A stretch of DNA of 64,000 nucleotides from Profundibacter amoris (GCF_003544895.1 NZ_CP032125.1:2990001-3054000), one strand, 5' to 3'. Shown: positions 24,366-33,601, counted from the first letter of the stretch. A program made the numbers and translations. The notes: generated by a model from the letters alone, not told the origin.

Positions 24366-25937
24366 ATGGCCAATGCACAACCGATGGAGCGGCAGGAAAC
24401 TGCCGCTCCCGCTATCGAACTTGTCGGCATCTCCAAGGCCTTCGGCCCGGTGCAGGCAAACAAGGATATCTCGCTTTCTGTCGCGCGCGGCTCGATCCAC
24501 GGGATCGTTGGCGAAAACGGCGCCGGCAAATCAACGCTGATGTCGATCCTTTACGGATTTTACAAAGCCGATGCGGGGGAAATATATATCGGCGGCAAGA
24601 AAACCGCGATCCCCGACAGTTCCGCAGCGATCGCCGCCGGAATCGGCATGGTGCACCAGCACTTTAAACTGGTTGAAAATTTCACCGTCCTTGAAAATGT
24701 CATTCTGGGCATGGAGGACGGCCCGCTGCTGCGCCCGTCACTGGCCAAGGCGCGCAAACTGCTGCAACGTCTCGCCGATGAATACGAACTGGGTGTCGAT
24801 CCGGATGCTCTGATCGAAAACCTGTCGGTTGGGCACCAGCAACGTGTCGAGATCCTGAAAGCGCTGTATCGCAAGGCCGACATTCTGATTCTGGATGAAC
24901 CCACCGGTGTTTTGACACCGGCCGAGGCCGACCACCTGTTCCGCATCCTGCAAGGGCTGAAGGAACAGGGGAAAACCATCATCCTGATCACCCACAAACT
25001 GCGCGAGATCATGGAGATCACCGATACCGTATCGGTGATGCGCCGTGGTGAAATGACCGCCACCGTAAAAACCGCCGAAACCAGCCCCGAGCAACTGGCC
25101 GAGCTGATGGTGGGGCGCAAGGTTCTGCTGCATATCGACAAGAAACCGGCGACACCGGGGGCCGACATTCTGGAAATCAAAAATCTGGAAGTCACCGATG
25201 AAAAGGGCGTCAAACGCGTCAAAGGCATTTCACTAGAAGTGCGCGCGGGGGAAATTCTGGGTATCGCCGGTGTGTCGGGCAATGGGCAAACCGAATTGCT
25301 GGAAGTGCTGGGCGGCTATATGCCTGCCAGCGGCACCATCCGTATCAACGGCACCGAGATTGACCTGTCCGGCAAGCATTCCGATGGCCAGTCGCGGCGC
25401 GCACGCGGCATTGCCCATGTGCCAGAAGACCGACAGTCCGAAGGGCTGATCATGGAGTTTTCCGCGTGGGAAAATATGATATTCGGCTATCACAACGACC
25501 CTGCCTATAACAAGAATGCGCTGATGATGGACAATGCAGCGATCCGCAAGGAAACCGCCGCCAAGATGGAACGCTTTGATGTGCGCCCGCCGATCCCCGC
25601 CCTTCAGGCGAAAAACTTTTCCGGCGGCAACCAGCAAAAAATTGTGTTGGCGCGTGAAATCGAACGAAACCCCGAACTGCTGCTGGTGGGCCAGCCCACC
25701 CGCGGCGTTGACATCGGTGCGATCGAATTTATCCACCAGCGGATTGTCGAACTGCGCGACGAGGGCAAGGCGATTTTGCTGGTTTCGGTTGAACTGGAAG
25801 AAATCCTGTCCCTGTCGGACCGCATCCTTGTGATGTTTGACGGACATATCATGGGCGAACGCGACCCCGCAAAAACAGACGAAAAAGAACTGGGTATGCT
25901 GATGGCCGGTATGGAAACAAACGGGGGGGCAAACTGA
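24366..25937 (+). CDS. Nucleoside/sugar-type ABC transporter ATP-binding protein, double domain
   Basis: This 523-residue ATPase has two nucleotide-binding halves. The first has Walker A GENGAGKST (about residues 57-65), signature LSVGHQQRVEI and Walker B ILILDEPTGVLTP. The second has a degenerate Walker A (GVSGNGQTELL), signature FSGGNQQKIVL and Walker B LLVGQPTRGVDIGA, in which the acidic pair is lost. This one-active, one-degenerate pattern is typical of RbsA/YufO-type importers. It starts 6 bp after the binding protein and overlaps the first permease (TGATG). Confidence 0.94.
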   Translation: MANAQPMERQETAAPAIELVGISKAFGPVQANKDISLSVARGSIHGIVGENGAGKSTLMSILYGFYKADAGEIYIGGKKTAIPDSSAAIAAGIGMVHQHFKLVENFTVLENVILGMEDGPLLRPSLAKARKLLQRLADEYELGVDPDALIENLSVGHQQRVEILKALYRKADILILDEPTGVLTPAEADHLFRILQGLKEQGKTIILITHKLREIMEITDTVSVMRRGEMTATVKTAETSPEQLAELMVGRKVLLHIDKKPATPGADILEIKNLEVTDEKGVKRVKGISLEVRAGEILGIAGVSGNGQTELLEVLGGYMPASGTIRINGTEIDLSGKHSDGQSRRARGIAHVPEDRQSEGLIMEFSAWENMIFGYHNDPAYNKNALMMDNAAIRKETAAKMERFDVRPPIPALQAKNFSGGNQQKIVLAREIERNPELLLVGQPTRGVDIGAIEFIHQRIVELRDEGKAILLVSVELEEILSLSDRILVMFDGHIMGERDPAKTDEKELGMLMAGMETNGGAN

Positions 25938-27031
25938 TGGACAAGATGCCAAAATGGGCTGACATCGTACTGATCCCGCTAATCAGCCTGATGCTCGCCT
26001 TTATCGCGTCGGGCCTTGTGGTGCTGGCGATCGGGGAAAACCCGATTCAAGCCATTACCGTGATGGTCAAAGGCGCGCTGGGGTCTACGTCGGGCCTTGG
26101 ATATACGCTCTATTACGCCACCAACTATATGTTCACAGGCCTTGCCGTGGCCGTCGCGTTCCATGCGCGGATGTTCAACATCGGCGGCGAAGGTCAGGCG
26201 GCGATTGCCGGTGTTGGTGCAACCCTTGTTATCCTTGCGTTTGACTGGCCGCACTGGGCGCTGGCCCTGCCGTTTGCCATTATGGGTGCGGCGTTATTCG
26301 GCGGGTTCTGGGCCGCTGTTCCGGCCTATTTGCAAGCCAAGCGCGGCAGCCACATCGTGATCACCACGATCATGTTCAACTTTATCGCCGCCGCCGTTAT
26401 GGGGTTCCTGCTGAACGGGGTACTGAAAAACCCCAACACGCAAAACGCCGAAACGGTGAAATTTCCGGATGGGGCACATTTGCCCACCGCGCATGAATTC
26501 CTTGCCCCCTTAGGTATCAACTTCTCGAAATCGGCCCCGTTGAACATCAGCTTCCTGCTGGCCCTGCTTTGCGCATTTCTGGTGTGGTTCCTGCTGTGGC
26601 GCACACGCCTTGGCTATTCGATCCGTGCCTTTGGCCAATCCGAAAAGGGCGCGAAATACGCCGGTATTTCCGCCTTCAAGATCATCATGATCTCGATGTT
26701 CATCTCAGGTGCGCTGGCCGGAATGCTGTCGATCAACGTGGTGATGGGCGAACAGGAACGCCTGATCAAGGAATTCGTTGAAGGCGCCGGTTTTGTCGGC
26801 ATCGCGGTGGCCCTGATGGGGCGCAACCATCCGGTCGGCATTATCCTTGCGGCCATCCTGTTCGGGATGCTGACGCAGGGCGGGTTCGAATTGCTGTGGG
26901 AAATGCCCAATATCAGCAAAGAAGTGGTGCTGGTGATTCAGGGGATGATCATCCTGTTTACCGGTGCACTGGATTATATGGTGCGGGGTCCGGTTGAAAA
27001 AATGTTCCTGCGCATGAAAAAGGGAGCCTAG
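25937..27031 (+). CDS. ABC transporter permease, BMP/nucleoside type, subunit 1
   Basis: This 364-residue integral-membrane permease of the BPD_transp_2 family (YufP-like) has roughly eight to ten hydrophobic segments. Family features are FHARMFNIGGEGQAAIAG, LQAKRGSHIVITTIMFNFIA, GQSEKGAKYAGISAFK and FVGIAVALMGRNHPVGIILAA. It pairs with the next gene to form the membrane channel. Its ATG shares a base with the ATPase stop codon. Confidence 0.93.
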   Translation: MDKMPKWADIVLIPLISLMLAFIASGLVVLAIGENPIQAITVMVKGALGSTSGLGYTLYYATNYMFTGLAVAVAFHARMFNIGGEGQAAIAGVGATLVILAFDWPHWALALPFAIMGAALFGGFWAAVPAYLQAKRGSHIVITTIMFNFIAAAVMGFLLNGVLKNPNTQNAETVKFPDGAHLPTAHEFLAPLGINFSKSAPLNISFLLALLCAFLVWFLLWRTRLGYSIRAFGQSEKGAKYAGISAFKIIMISMFISGALAGMLSINVVMGEQERLIKEFVEGAGFVGIAVALMGRNHPVGIILAAILFGMLTQGGFELLWEMPNISKEVVLVIQGMIILFTGALDYMVRGPVEKMFLRMKKGA

Positions 27032-27034
27032 GCA

Positions 27035-28015
27035 ATGGATACTGCAAACTTCTTCCTACAGGCCCTTTTGACCGCCGATATGACCATCCGCGTGTCCGTT
27101 GTGCTGATATTCGCCTGCCTTGCCGGGCTGTTTTCCGAACGTGCCGGTATCTTTGATATCGGGCTAGAGGGCAAAATGCTGATCTCGGCATTTTTTACTG
27201 CCGCTGTTTCCTACCAGACCGGCTATATCTGGTATGGTGTGGCCGCAGGTATTGCCGCCTCGATGGTGTTTGCGCTGATCCACGGGGTTGCCTCGATCAC
27301 CTTTCGCGGCAATCAGCTGATTTCAGGTGTGGCGATCAACTTTCTGGCCTCGGGCCTGACCGTGGTGATTGGCCATGCGTGGTTCAAAAAGGGCGGGCTG
27401 ACCCCACCGCTGAGCTATGAGGGACGGTTCCACGAAATCACCCTGCCGTTTGCCGATGCCCTGCGCGACGTGCCAATACTGGGGCCGATCTATGCCGATG
27501 TGATCTCGGGTCACAAATTACTCGTCTATGTGGCGATGCTGATTGTGCCGCTGACATGGTGGCTGCTCTTTCGCACCCGTTTCGGTCTGCGTCTGCGGGC
27601 CGTCGGGGAAAACCCCGCATCCGTAGATACCGCCGGTGTTTCGGTCGTGCGTTATCGCTATGCCGCTGTGCTGATTGCCGGTGTTCTGTGCGGTTTGGGC
27701 GGCGCCTATCTGTCAACGTCCCAAGGTGCTGCCTTTGGCAAGGAAATGACAGCCGGTCGCGGCTTTATCGCGCTGGCCGCTCTGATCTTCTCGAAATGGC
27801 GTCCGTGGTATGCGTTGATGGCCTGTTTGCTGTTCGGTTTCCTCGAGGCTATCAGCAATCTGTTCCCCAATATCAACGTGTTCGGGCTGTTTGAAATCCC
27901 GGTCCAGTTTACCCAGGCACTGCCTTATATCCTGACTGTGGTGATTCTTGCGGGCTTTGTCGGCAAGGCCATTCCACCCCGTGCAGGTGGCGAGCCATAT
28001 ATAAAAGAGCGGTAA
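27035..28015 (+). CDS. ABC transporter permease, BMP/nucleoside type, subunit 2
   Basis: This 326-residue BPD_transp_2 permease (YufQ-like) forms the second membrane half. It shows ERAGIFDIGLEGKMLISAFF, TFRGNQLISGVAINFLA, RAVGENPASVDTAGVSV and GRGFIALAALIFSKWRPW. It starts 3 bp after the first permease stop and is the last gene of the operon, followed 45 bp later by a strong intrinsic terminator. Confidence 0.93.
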   Translation: MDTANFFLQALLTADMTIRVSVVLIFACLAGLFSERAGIFDIGLEGKMLISAFFTAAVSYQTGYIWYGVAAGIAASMVFALIHGVASITFRGNQLISGVAINFLASGLTVVIGHAWFKKGGLTPPLSYEGRFHEITLPFADALRDVPILGPIYADVISGHKLLVYVAMLIVPLTWWLLFRTRFGLRLRAVGENPASVDTAGVSVVRYRYAAVLIAGVLCGLGGAYLSTSQGAAFGKEMTAGRGFIALAALIFSKWRPWYALMACLLFGFLEAISNLFPNINVFGLFEIPVQFTQALPYILTVVILAGFVGKAIPPRAGGEPYIKER

Positions 28016-28059
28016 AAGAACCGCATATATACGAATTTTTGCATCTATTAGGCGCAAAA

Positions 28060-28094
28060 CCCGCCCAGAGCTATTGTCTGGGCGGGTATTTTTG
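28060..28094 (+). terminator. Rho-independent terminator of the BMP transporter operon
   Basis: CCCGCCCAGA (28060-28069) pairs perfectly with TCTGGGCGGG (28077-28086), with a 7-nt loop, followed by TATTTTTG. It ends the binding protein-ATPase-permease operon and isolates the TauE gene, which starts 15 bp further on. Confidence 0.92.
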
Positions 28095-28108
28095 TCCTAG
28101 GTAGATAT

Positions 28109-29026
28109 ATGCAGATTTATCTTCCAATTGCCGAAATCTCGGTAAACGCATTTCTTTTGCTCGGTCTTGGCGGGCTTGTTGGTATCCTGTCGGGCATGTT
28201 CGGCGTTGGTGGCGGTTTTTTGATGACGCCCCTGCTGTTCTTTATAGGCATCCCGCCCGCTGTGGCTGTGGCGACCGAAGCCAACCAGATCGTTGCATCA
28301 TCCTTTTCCGGTGTGCTTGCGCATTTCAAGCGAAAGACGGTGGATCTGAAAATGGGCACCGTGCTGCTGATCGGCGGTCTGATCGGCGCGTACCTTGGTA
28401 TTTTGTTATTCAACTACCTTAAAAGTCTTGGACAAGTCGATCTTCTGGTCAAACTCAGCTACGTGGTTTTTCTGGGCATCATCGGTTCGCTGATGTTCGT
28501 CGAAAGCCTGAACGCAATCCGGCGGGCCAAGAAAACCGGCACCTCCGCCAAGCGTAGAAAGCATAACTGGATCCACAACCTGCCATTCAAAATGAAGTTC
28601 CGCACATCCGGGCTTTATATATCGGTGATCCCGCCCTTCGTTGTCGGTATTTTCGTTGGTGTTCTGGCTGCGATCATGGGCGTTGGCGGCGGCTTTGTGA
28701 TGGTGCCTGCGATGATCTATCTGATCGGCATGCCGACCAAAGTGGTGATCGGCACTTCACTGTACCAAATCATCTTTGTGACGGCCTTTACCACATTAAT
28801 GCACGCAACGACCAACTTTACCGTGGACATCGTGTTGGCCGTGCTGCTGCTGGTCGGCGGCGTGATTGGTGCGCAAATCGGCACCCGCATCGGGGTCAAA
28901 ATGAAGGCCGAACAATTACGCATCCTTCTGGCCCTGATGGTGTTGGCAGTTTGTGGCAAACTGGCGTTTGATCTGCTGATGCAGCCAAGCGAACTATATT
29001 CCCTTGGCGCCGCTGGAGGCCACTAG
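28109..29026 (+). CDS. Sulfite exporter TauE/SafE family protein
   Basis: This 305-residue inner-membrane protein is made of two homologous halves: GLVGILSGMFGVGGGFLMTPLL near residue 25 and VGVLAAIMGVGGGFVMVPAMI near residue 190, each holding the GVGGG signature of the family. Members export organic sulfur compounds such as sulfite or sulfoacetate; the actual substrate is not known here. The next gene (TIGR02186) starts on the base after its stop, so the two are co-translated. Its start is just downstream of the previous operon's terminator. Confidence 0.92.
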   Translation: MQIYLPIAEISVNAFLLLGLGGLVGILSGMFGVGGGFLMTPLLFFIGIPPAVAVATEANQIVASSFSGVLAHFKRKTVDLKMGTVLLIGGLIGAYLGILLFNYLKSLGQVDLLVKLSYVVFLGIIGSLMFVESLNAIRRAKKTGTSAKRRKHNWIHNLPFKMKFRTSGLYISVIPPFVVGIFVGVLAAIMGVGGGFVMVPAMIYLIGMPTKVVIGTSLYQIIFVTAFTTLMHATTNFTVDIVLAVLLLVGGVIGAQIGTRIGVKMKAEQLRILLALMVLAVCGKLAFDLLMQPSELYSLGAAGGH

Positions 29027-29788
29027 ATGCTACGTTACATTGCCTTATTCCTCCTGCTCGCCCTGCCGCTAAACGCAGGCGAAAAAATCATTGCCGACCT
29101 GTCGCAAAATCGCGTCGGGATATCGGCCACATTTGATGGGTCCGACATCTTGATTTTTGGGGCCATCAGCCGTGATACCCCTGTCCCCGAAGGCAGCCCT
29201 ATGCAGGTGGTTATTTCGGTATCCGGCCCGTTGGAACCCGTTACTGTGCGCCGCAAAGACAAGCGCGCAGGCATCATCTGGGTCAACAGCGCATCGGTTC
29301 TGATTGACGAAGCGCCCAGTTTTTATTCTGTGGCAACAACAGCACCCCTGAAAGAGATTCTGTCCGACGAGGCCGATCTGAAATACAAGGTATCGATCCC
29401 CCGGGCAATTGAATCCATTGGCGCACAAATTGCATCGGGCCACGCCAAAGAATTCACCGAGGCCCTGATCCGCATCCGCACCAACAACAACCTGTATCAT
29501 GTGCGCGAAGGCGCTGTGGAACTGAAATCAGGCACGTTGTTTAGCACATCGATCGACCTGCCTTCGAACCTGACGGCCGGTGTCTACACAGCCCGGATCC
29601 TGATCACCCGTGAAAAACAGGTGGTGGATGTATTCGAAACCGAACTGGATATTCACAAGGTCGGGCTGGAACGCTGGCTCTATAATCTGGCCCATGAAAA
29701 TGCGCTTTATTACGGGTTGATGTCGCTGTTCATCGCGATTGTGGCCGGTTGGACCGCTTCCGCCGTCTTCAGTTACTTCAAACGCTAG
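29027..29788 (+). CDS. TIGR02186-type membrane-anchored periplasmic protein
   Basis: This 253-residue protein has an N-terminal signal peptide (MLRYIALFLLLALPLNAG), a predicted periplasmic beta-rich region (SQNRVGISATFDGSDILIFGAI; LTAGVYTARILITREKQVVDVFETEL) and one C-terminal membrane span (YYGLMSLFIAIVAGWTASAVF) ending in a basic tail. It resembles the uncharacterised alphaproteobacterial family TIGR02186, which I recall next to TauE genes. It directly abuts TauE and probably assists the same export function, but no activity is known. Confidence 0.8.
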   Translation: MLRYIALFLLLALPLNAGEKIIADLSQNRVGISATFDGSDILIFGAISRDTPVPEGSPMQVVISVSGPLEPVTVRRKDKRAGIIWVNSASVLIDEAPSFYSVATTAPLKEILSDEADLKYKVSIPRAIESIGAQIASGHAKEFTEALIRIRTNNNLYHVREGAVELKSGTLFSTSIDLPSNLTAGVYTARILITREKQVVDVFETELDIHKVGLERWLYNLAHENALYYGLMSLFIAIVAGWTASAVFSYFKR

Positions 29789-29791
29789 AAC

Positions 29792-29838
29792 CTGTTTTCT
29801 TTCAAAGAAAACAGTCCGAAATCTTTGCATGATTTCGG
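29792..29838. repeat. Double-hairpin repeat, family A, copy 1 (bidirectional terminator-like)
   Basis: Two adjacent palindromes: CTGTTTTCTTTCAAAGAAAACAG (29792-29814), then CCGAAATC, a 7-nt loop and GATTTCGG (29816-29838). A closely similar pair occurs at 57468-57513. Both copies lie between convergent genes, here TIGR02186 and the SDR, as expected for a bidirectional terminator. Confidence 0.75.
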
Positions 29839-29845
29839 GCCGTGT

Positions 29846-30583
29846 TCAACCGCGCCCGATCAGTGGCATCTTGGTCGCCATAAGCGTCATGAACTGCACA
29901 TTGGCCGACAGCGGCAACCCCGCCATTTGCAACACTGCATCCGCCGCAATCCCGACGTCCATCATTGGCTGAACCGGCATATCCGGATTGGCCTTTAACG
30001 CCCGCGCGTTCAACTGGTCCAGTAATTCGGTCTGTGCGTTGCCAATGTCGATCTGGCCGCAGGCAATATCAAACGCCCGTCCATCCAGACTGAGTGTCTT
30101 GGTCAGCCCCGTGATCGCGTGTTTGGTGCTGGTATAGCCAACCGATCCGGGCCGTGGCGCCTGAGCCGAAACCGAGCCATTGTTGATGATCCGCCCACCC
30201 ATCGGGTCTTGCCGCCGCATCTGCGCAAAAGCAAAGCGCGCCGCCAGAAACATCCCTGTCAGGTTCAGGTCCACCACTTGGCGCCATTCATCCACAGGGA
30301 TTTCGTCAATCAACCCCGCAGGCCCGAATGTGCCCGCGTTGTTGAACAACACATCCACCCGCCCCGTGGCCGCGATAAAACCGTCAAAAGCAGCCTTTAA
30401 CGCCGCCTCGTCCGTTACATCTGCAGGCATGACATGCGCCGCCGGATGCCCTGCTGCAATGGCCTCCAATGCCTCGCGCCTCCGCGCAATCAGGCCGACC
30501 TGCCATCCGTCGTCCAGAAACACCTTAGCCGTGGCCGCGCCAATCCCTGAACTGGCACCGGTGATCATAATCGTCTTGCTCAT
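29846..30583 (-). CDS. SDR family NAD(P)-dependent oxidoreductase
   Basis: This classical short-chain dehydrogenase of 245 residues has the cofactor motif TGASSGIG at about 8-15, NNAG at about 86-89, a catalytic serine in NNGSVSAQAP and the YxxxK pair in GYTSTKHAI. The R-rich loop after strand 2 (IARRREALE) suggests NADP preference, which is a weak inference. Its ATG overlaps the stop of the RecD-like helicase gene upstream, so they are co-translated. Substrate unknown. Confidence 0.9.
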   Translation of the reverse strand: MSKTIMITGASSGIGAATAKVFLDDGWQVGLIARRREALEAIAAGHPAAHVMPADVTDEAALKAAFDGFIAATGRVDVLFNNAGTFGPAGLIDEIPVDEWRQVVDLNLTGMFLAARFAFAQMRRQDPMGGRIINNGSVSAQAPRPGSVGYTSTKHAITGLTKTLSLDGRAFDIACGQIDIGNAQTELLDQLNARALKANPDMPVQPMMDVGIAADAVLQMAGLPLSANVQFMTLMATKMPLIGRG

Positions 30584-32106
30584 TCCTCGCCCCCTTCCAG
30601 TTTCAGCGGCGCGGGGGCGACCACCAGATCATCCACCCGCAGCGGCCCTGTCGGGCGCGCCAGCATATTGCGCGTCACCCAGAACAGCCGCTTTTCCGCC
30701 CGCGTGATCGCCACATAGGTCAGCCGTTTCCACAGCGCCTGTCCGGCCTCCACCCGCCCCATCCGCGCGGCTATCGCCAGATCGGGGGCAAACACCTGCA
30801 CATCCTCCCACTGCGAGCCTTGCGCCTTGTGGATCGTCACCGCCGAGCCATGTAAAAACGCCGCCCCCATGCGCGCCGCAAAGGGGATGAAGGGTTCTTC
30901 CTCGTCCGGCAATTCGATCTTGATGATTGAGGCAGCCGAGACCTGCGGGTCCTCGGCGCCGATCACATGCAGGCGCGAAAATCCCGCCTTGCGCCCCGGC
31001 CCCAGATAGATCACCTGCGCCCCCTTGATCAGCCCGCGGGCTTCAAGATCAATGCGTTTCTTGCGGTGTTTCAGCGGTAGTTCGATCCCGTCGCAAATCA
31101 GCGGTTCGCCCGCCAGCAATTCATCCGACGGCGCGCCAAACGCCCCGCGAAACGCCTGTATCAAACGCACCCGCGTTTTGTTGGTCCAGACCAGAACCGG
31201 CGAGCGCGCCATCATGTCCGCCTCGACCCGCCGCGCGAAAACCACGCGGTCATCGCGCCTGGAGGCTTCTTCCACCATGCGCTCGAAATCGTGGAATTGC
31301 AGGCTTTCGTCACTTAGCGCATGGGCCAGATCAAGGATCGGATTATCGGCGTCCTGCCGGTGGATACGATGCAGAACCAGCTTTTGTTTGCCCTTGAAAT
31401 TGTCGAACACCATCTCGCCGGATTGCCCGACGGGGGCCAGTTGCGCGGGGTCACCGAACAGCACCAGCGTCGGGAATATTTCCTTCAGGTCATCCAGCTG
31501 GTCACGGGTCAGCATCGAGCTTTCGTCAACAAACCCGATATCCATCGGCTCGTCCCGCCGTTTCCAGCCGATGATGAAATCCGACCCGCGCAGACCCGCC
31601 GCCGCCAGTGCACCGGGGATTGATTTATTGCCGGCATAGAACAGCGCGGCACGGTCCAGCGCGGCCTCGGTCAGCCCCTCGATTTCCGGTTTTTCGCCCT
31701 GTCCGGCCAGCCATTCGGCGATCTTTTCATATTCGGGATCATACAGCGGCGTGTATAGAATACGGTGGATCGTGGTCGCCGGCACCCCGCGATTGCGCAA
31801 CACGCTGGCAGCCTTGTTGGTGGGGGCCAGGATGGCCAGTGTGCGCTTGTCCTTGCGTTTCTTGCTCTCGTAGTCGCCGGAAATCGTCTCGACGCCCGCC
31901 TCTTCCAATGCCTGATAGAGTTGCGCCAGCAGCAGGGTTTTGCCCGATCCCGCCTTGCCGACCACGGCCAGAACATGATCGCGCCCGTCGGCCTGCGGGG
32001 TCAGGATGGCATTGTCCAGATCAACGCCCGCGCCCAGCAGAACGTCGCTGATGCGGTCATAGGCTTCGGCCTGATCGTCCGAAAATGTCAGGGTAGGTAA
32101 TGTCAT
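30580..32106 (-). CDS. RecD-like ATP-dependent DNA helicase (superfamily 1)
   Basis: The 508-residue SF1 helicase has Walker A VVGKAGSGKTLLLAQ at about residues 48-62, motif Ia LAPTNKAASVLR, Walker B-type VDESSML, motif III FGDPAQLAPVG, and the C-terminal UvrD_C_2 signature VTIHKAQGSQWEDVQVF followed by KRLTYVAITRAEKRLFWV. It lacks the N-terminal region of true RecD, and no recB or recC is nearby, so it is a stand-alone RecD2/Dda-like helicase probably used in repair or replication restart. An SDR gene overlaps its end. Confidence 0.9.
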   Translation of the reverse strand: MTLPTLTFSDDQAEAYDRISDVLLGAGVDLDNAILTPQADGRDHVLAVVGKAGSGKTLLLAQLYQALEEAGVETISGDYESKKRKDKRTLAILAPTNKAASVLRNRGVPATTIHRILYTPLYDPEYEKIAEWLAGQGEKPEIEGLTEAALDRAALFYAGNKSIPGALAAAGLRGSDFIIGWKRRDEPMDIGFVDESSMLTRDQLDDLKEIFPTLVLFGDPAQLAPVGQSGEMVFDNFKGKQKLVLHRIHRQDADNPILDLAHALSDESLQFHDFERMVEEASRRDDRVVFARRVEADMMARSPVLVWTNKTRVRLIQAFRGAFGAPSDELLAGEPLICDGIELPLKHRKKRIDLEARGLIKGAQVIYLGPGRKAGFSRLHVIGAEDPQVSAASIIKIELPDEEEPFIPFAARMGAAFLHGSAVTIHKAQGSQWEDVQVFAPDLAIAARMGRVEAGQALWKRLTYVAITRAEKRLFWVTRNMLARPTGPLRVDDLVVAPAPLKLEGGEE

Positions 32107-32155
32107 GCCGCGACCCTATCGCGGGGGGAAAGGCTTGGCCAGCAGGATCACGCTG

Positions 32156-32220
32156 CCCCGGACCTGATCCGGGGCCCCTTTGACAGAAGATTCCAAGAGG
32201 TCCCGCATCAGGTGCGGGAC
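32156..32220. repeat. GGACCTGATCCGG-type palindromes between helicase and ccrA
   Basis: CCCCGGACCTGATCCGGGG (32156-32174) is a near-perfect 19-bp palindrome, and a second palindrome, GTCCCGCA-loop-TGCGGGAC, spans 32200-32220. The first shares its core with the repeat at 9815-9870. They occupy the 121-bp gap after the ccrA stop and before the helicase ATG on the minus strand. The second may terminate ccrA transcription. Confidence 0.65.
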
Positions 32221-32227
32221 AGCGTTC

Positions 32228-33511
32228 CTATTTTGCCTCCAGCGCATCCTCGAGGGTCCGCAACCCCGTCGTTGGCGCCTGCACCAGCACCGCCATGTTG
32301 CCCGGTTTGTGCTCGTTCTTCCACATCTTCATATGCGCCGCCGGAATTTCATCCCACGGGAATACCTCGGACATGGATGGATCCAGCCGCCGCTCGACCA
32401 TCAACTGGTTCGCGGCAGCGGCCTGTTTCAGATGGGCAAAGTGCGATCCCTGCACGCGTTTCTGGTGCATCCACAAATACCGTGCATCCATCGTCAGATT
32501 ATAGCCCGTGGTGCCGGCACAGATCACCACCATGCCGCCCTTTTTGCAAACGAATACCGAGGCCGGAAAGGTCGCCTCGCCGGGGTGTTCAAACACCATA
32601 TCGACGTTCACACCCTTGCCGGTGATGTCCCATATCGCCTTGCCGAATTTGCGCACCTCGCCAAACCAGTCCTTATACTCGGGCGTGTTTACAATCGGCA
32701 TCTGGCCCCAGCAATTGAAATCCTTGCGATTCAGAACGCCCTTGGCGCCCAACCCCATCACGAAATCGCGCTTGTCCTCGTTGGAAATCACGCCAATCGC
32801 ATTGCCGCCCGCCGTGTTGATCAACTGGATCGCAAAAGACCCCAAGCCACCGGATGCGCCCCAGACCAGCACGTTCTGGCCCGGCTTCAATTCGTGCGGG
32901 TGATGGCCAAACAACATCCGGTAAGCGGTGGCCAGTGTCAGCACATAACAGGCGCTTTGCTCCCATGTCAGGTGCTTGGGGCGCGGCATCAACTGTTGTG
33001 ACTGAACCCGTGTAAACTGGGCAAATGATCCGTCCGGCGTTTCATAGCCCCAGATTTTCTGCGTCGGAGAAAACATCGGGTCACCCCCGTTACATTCCTC
33101 GTCATCACCATCATCCTGATTGCAGTGGATCACCACCTCGTCGCCGACTTTCCAGCGCTTGACCTTGTCGCCCACCTTCCAGACGATCCCCGAAGCGTCC
33201 GACCCTGCGATATGGTAATCCGCCCCATGCACGTCAAAGGTGGAAATCGGTGTGCCCAGCGCCGCCCAGACGCCGTTGTAGTTCACCCCCGCGGCCATCA
33301 CCAGAACCAACACCTCGTGGCTGTCGATTTCCGGCACATCCACCACTTCCTGCAACATCGCCTTGTCCGGATCGCCGTGGCGGTCACGGCGGATCGCCCA
33401 TGCATACATCTGTTTTGGTACATAGCCCAGTGGAGGGATTTCCCCGATTTCGTAAAGGTCCTTTTCAGGGGCGTCGTAAGGGGCGATATCAGGATGGGTT
33501 ACAGCAGTCAT
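32228..33511 (-). CDS. ccrA: Crotonyl-CoA carboxylase/reductase
   Basis: This NADPH-dependent enzyme reductively carboxylates crotonyl-CoA to ethylmalonyl-CoA, the key step of the ethylmalonyl-CoA pathway for acetyl-CoA assimilation. The 427-residue protein belongs to the MDR superfamily, with LVLVMAAGVNYNGVWAALG in the catalytic domain, cofactor-binding VLVWGASGGLGSFAIQLI, and characteristic insertions such as HCNQDDGDDEECNGGDPMFS. ATG 33509-33511 is preceded by GGAGG at 5-nt spacing, so the slightly longer TTG reading is rejected. A nested dyad lies 60-90 bp upstream. ecm, two pathway steps later, is at 36496. Confidence 0.96.
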   Translation of the reverse strand: MTAVTHPDIAPYDAPEKDLYEIGEIPPLGYVPKQMYAWAIRRDRHGDPDKAMLQEVVDVPEIDSHEVLVLVMAAGVNYNGVWAALGTPISTFDVHGADYHIAGSDASGIVWKVGDKVKRWKVGDEVVIHCNQDDGDDEECNGGDPMFSPTQKIWGYETPDGSFAQFTRVQSQQLMPRPKHLTWEQSACYVLTLATAYRMLFGHHPHELKPGQNVLVWGASGGLGSFAIQLINTAGGNAIGVISNEDKRDFVMGLGAKGVLNRKDFNCWGQMPIVNTPEYKDWFGEVRKFGKAIWDITGKGVNVDMVFEHPGEATFPASVFVCKKGGMVVICAGTTGYNLTMDARYLWMHQKRVQGSHFAHLKQAAAANQLMVERRLDPSMSEVFPWDEIPAAHMKMWKNEHKPGNMAVLVQAPTTGLRTLEDALEAK

Positions 33512-33570
33512 AAAAGCCTCCAAAGCCAAAGCCGTGGCGCAGAATCAACGCCACCGTTCATTAGGTGAGA

Positions 33571-33600
33571 TATGATTGACCGCGCAATATTGCAATCATA
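33571..33600. promoter_or_regulatory. Nested dyad upstream of ccrA (candidate operator)
   Basis: TATGATTG (33571-33578) and CAATCATA (33593-33600) form a perfect 8-bp inverted repeat with a 14-bp spacer. Inside it lies GCAATATTGC (33584-33593), itself a palindrome. The centre is about 75 bp upstream of the ccrA ATG. The inner 9-mer CGCAATATT also occurs upstream of ecm. A role as regulator site for both pathway genes is inferred. Confidence 0.45.
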
Positions 33601-33601
33601 A

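Noticed and set aside
33511-33529. A longer ccrA reading from TTG 33529.
   Set aside because: GGAGG is correctly spaced from ATG 33511, which also gives the normal family length.
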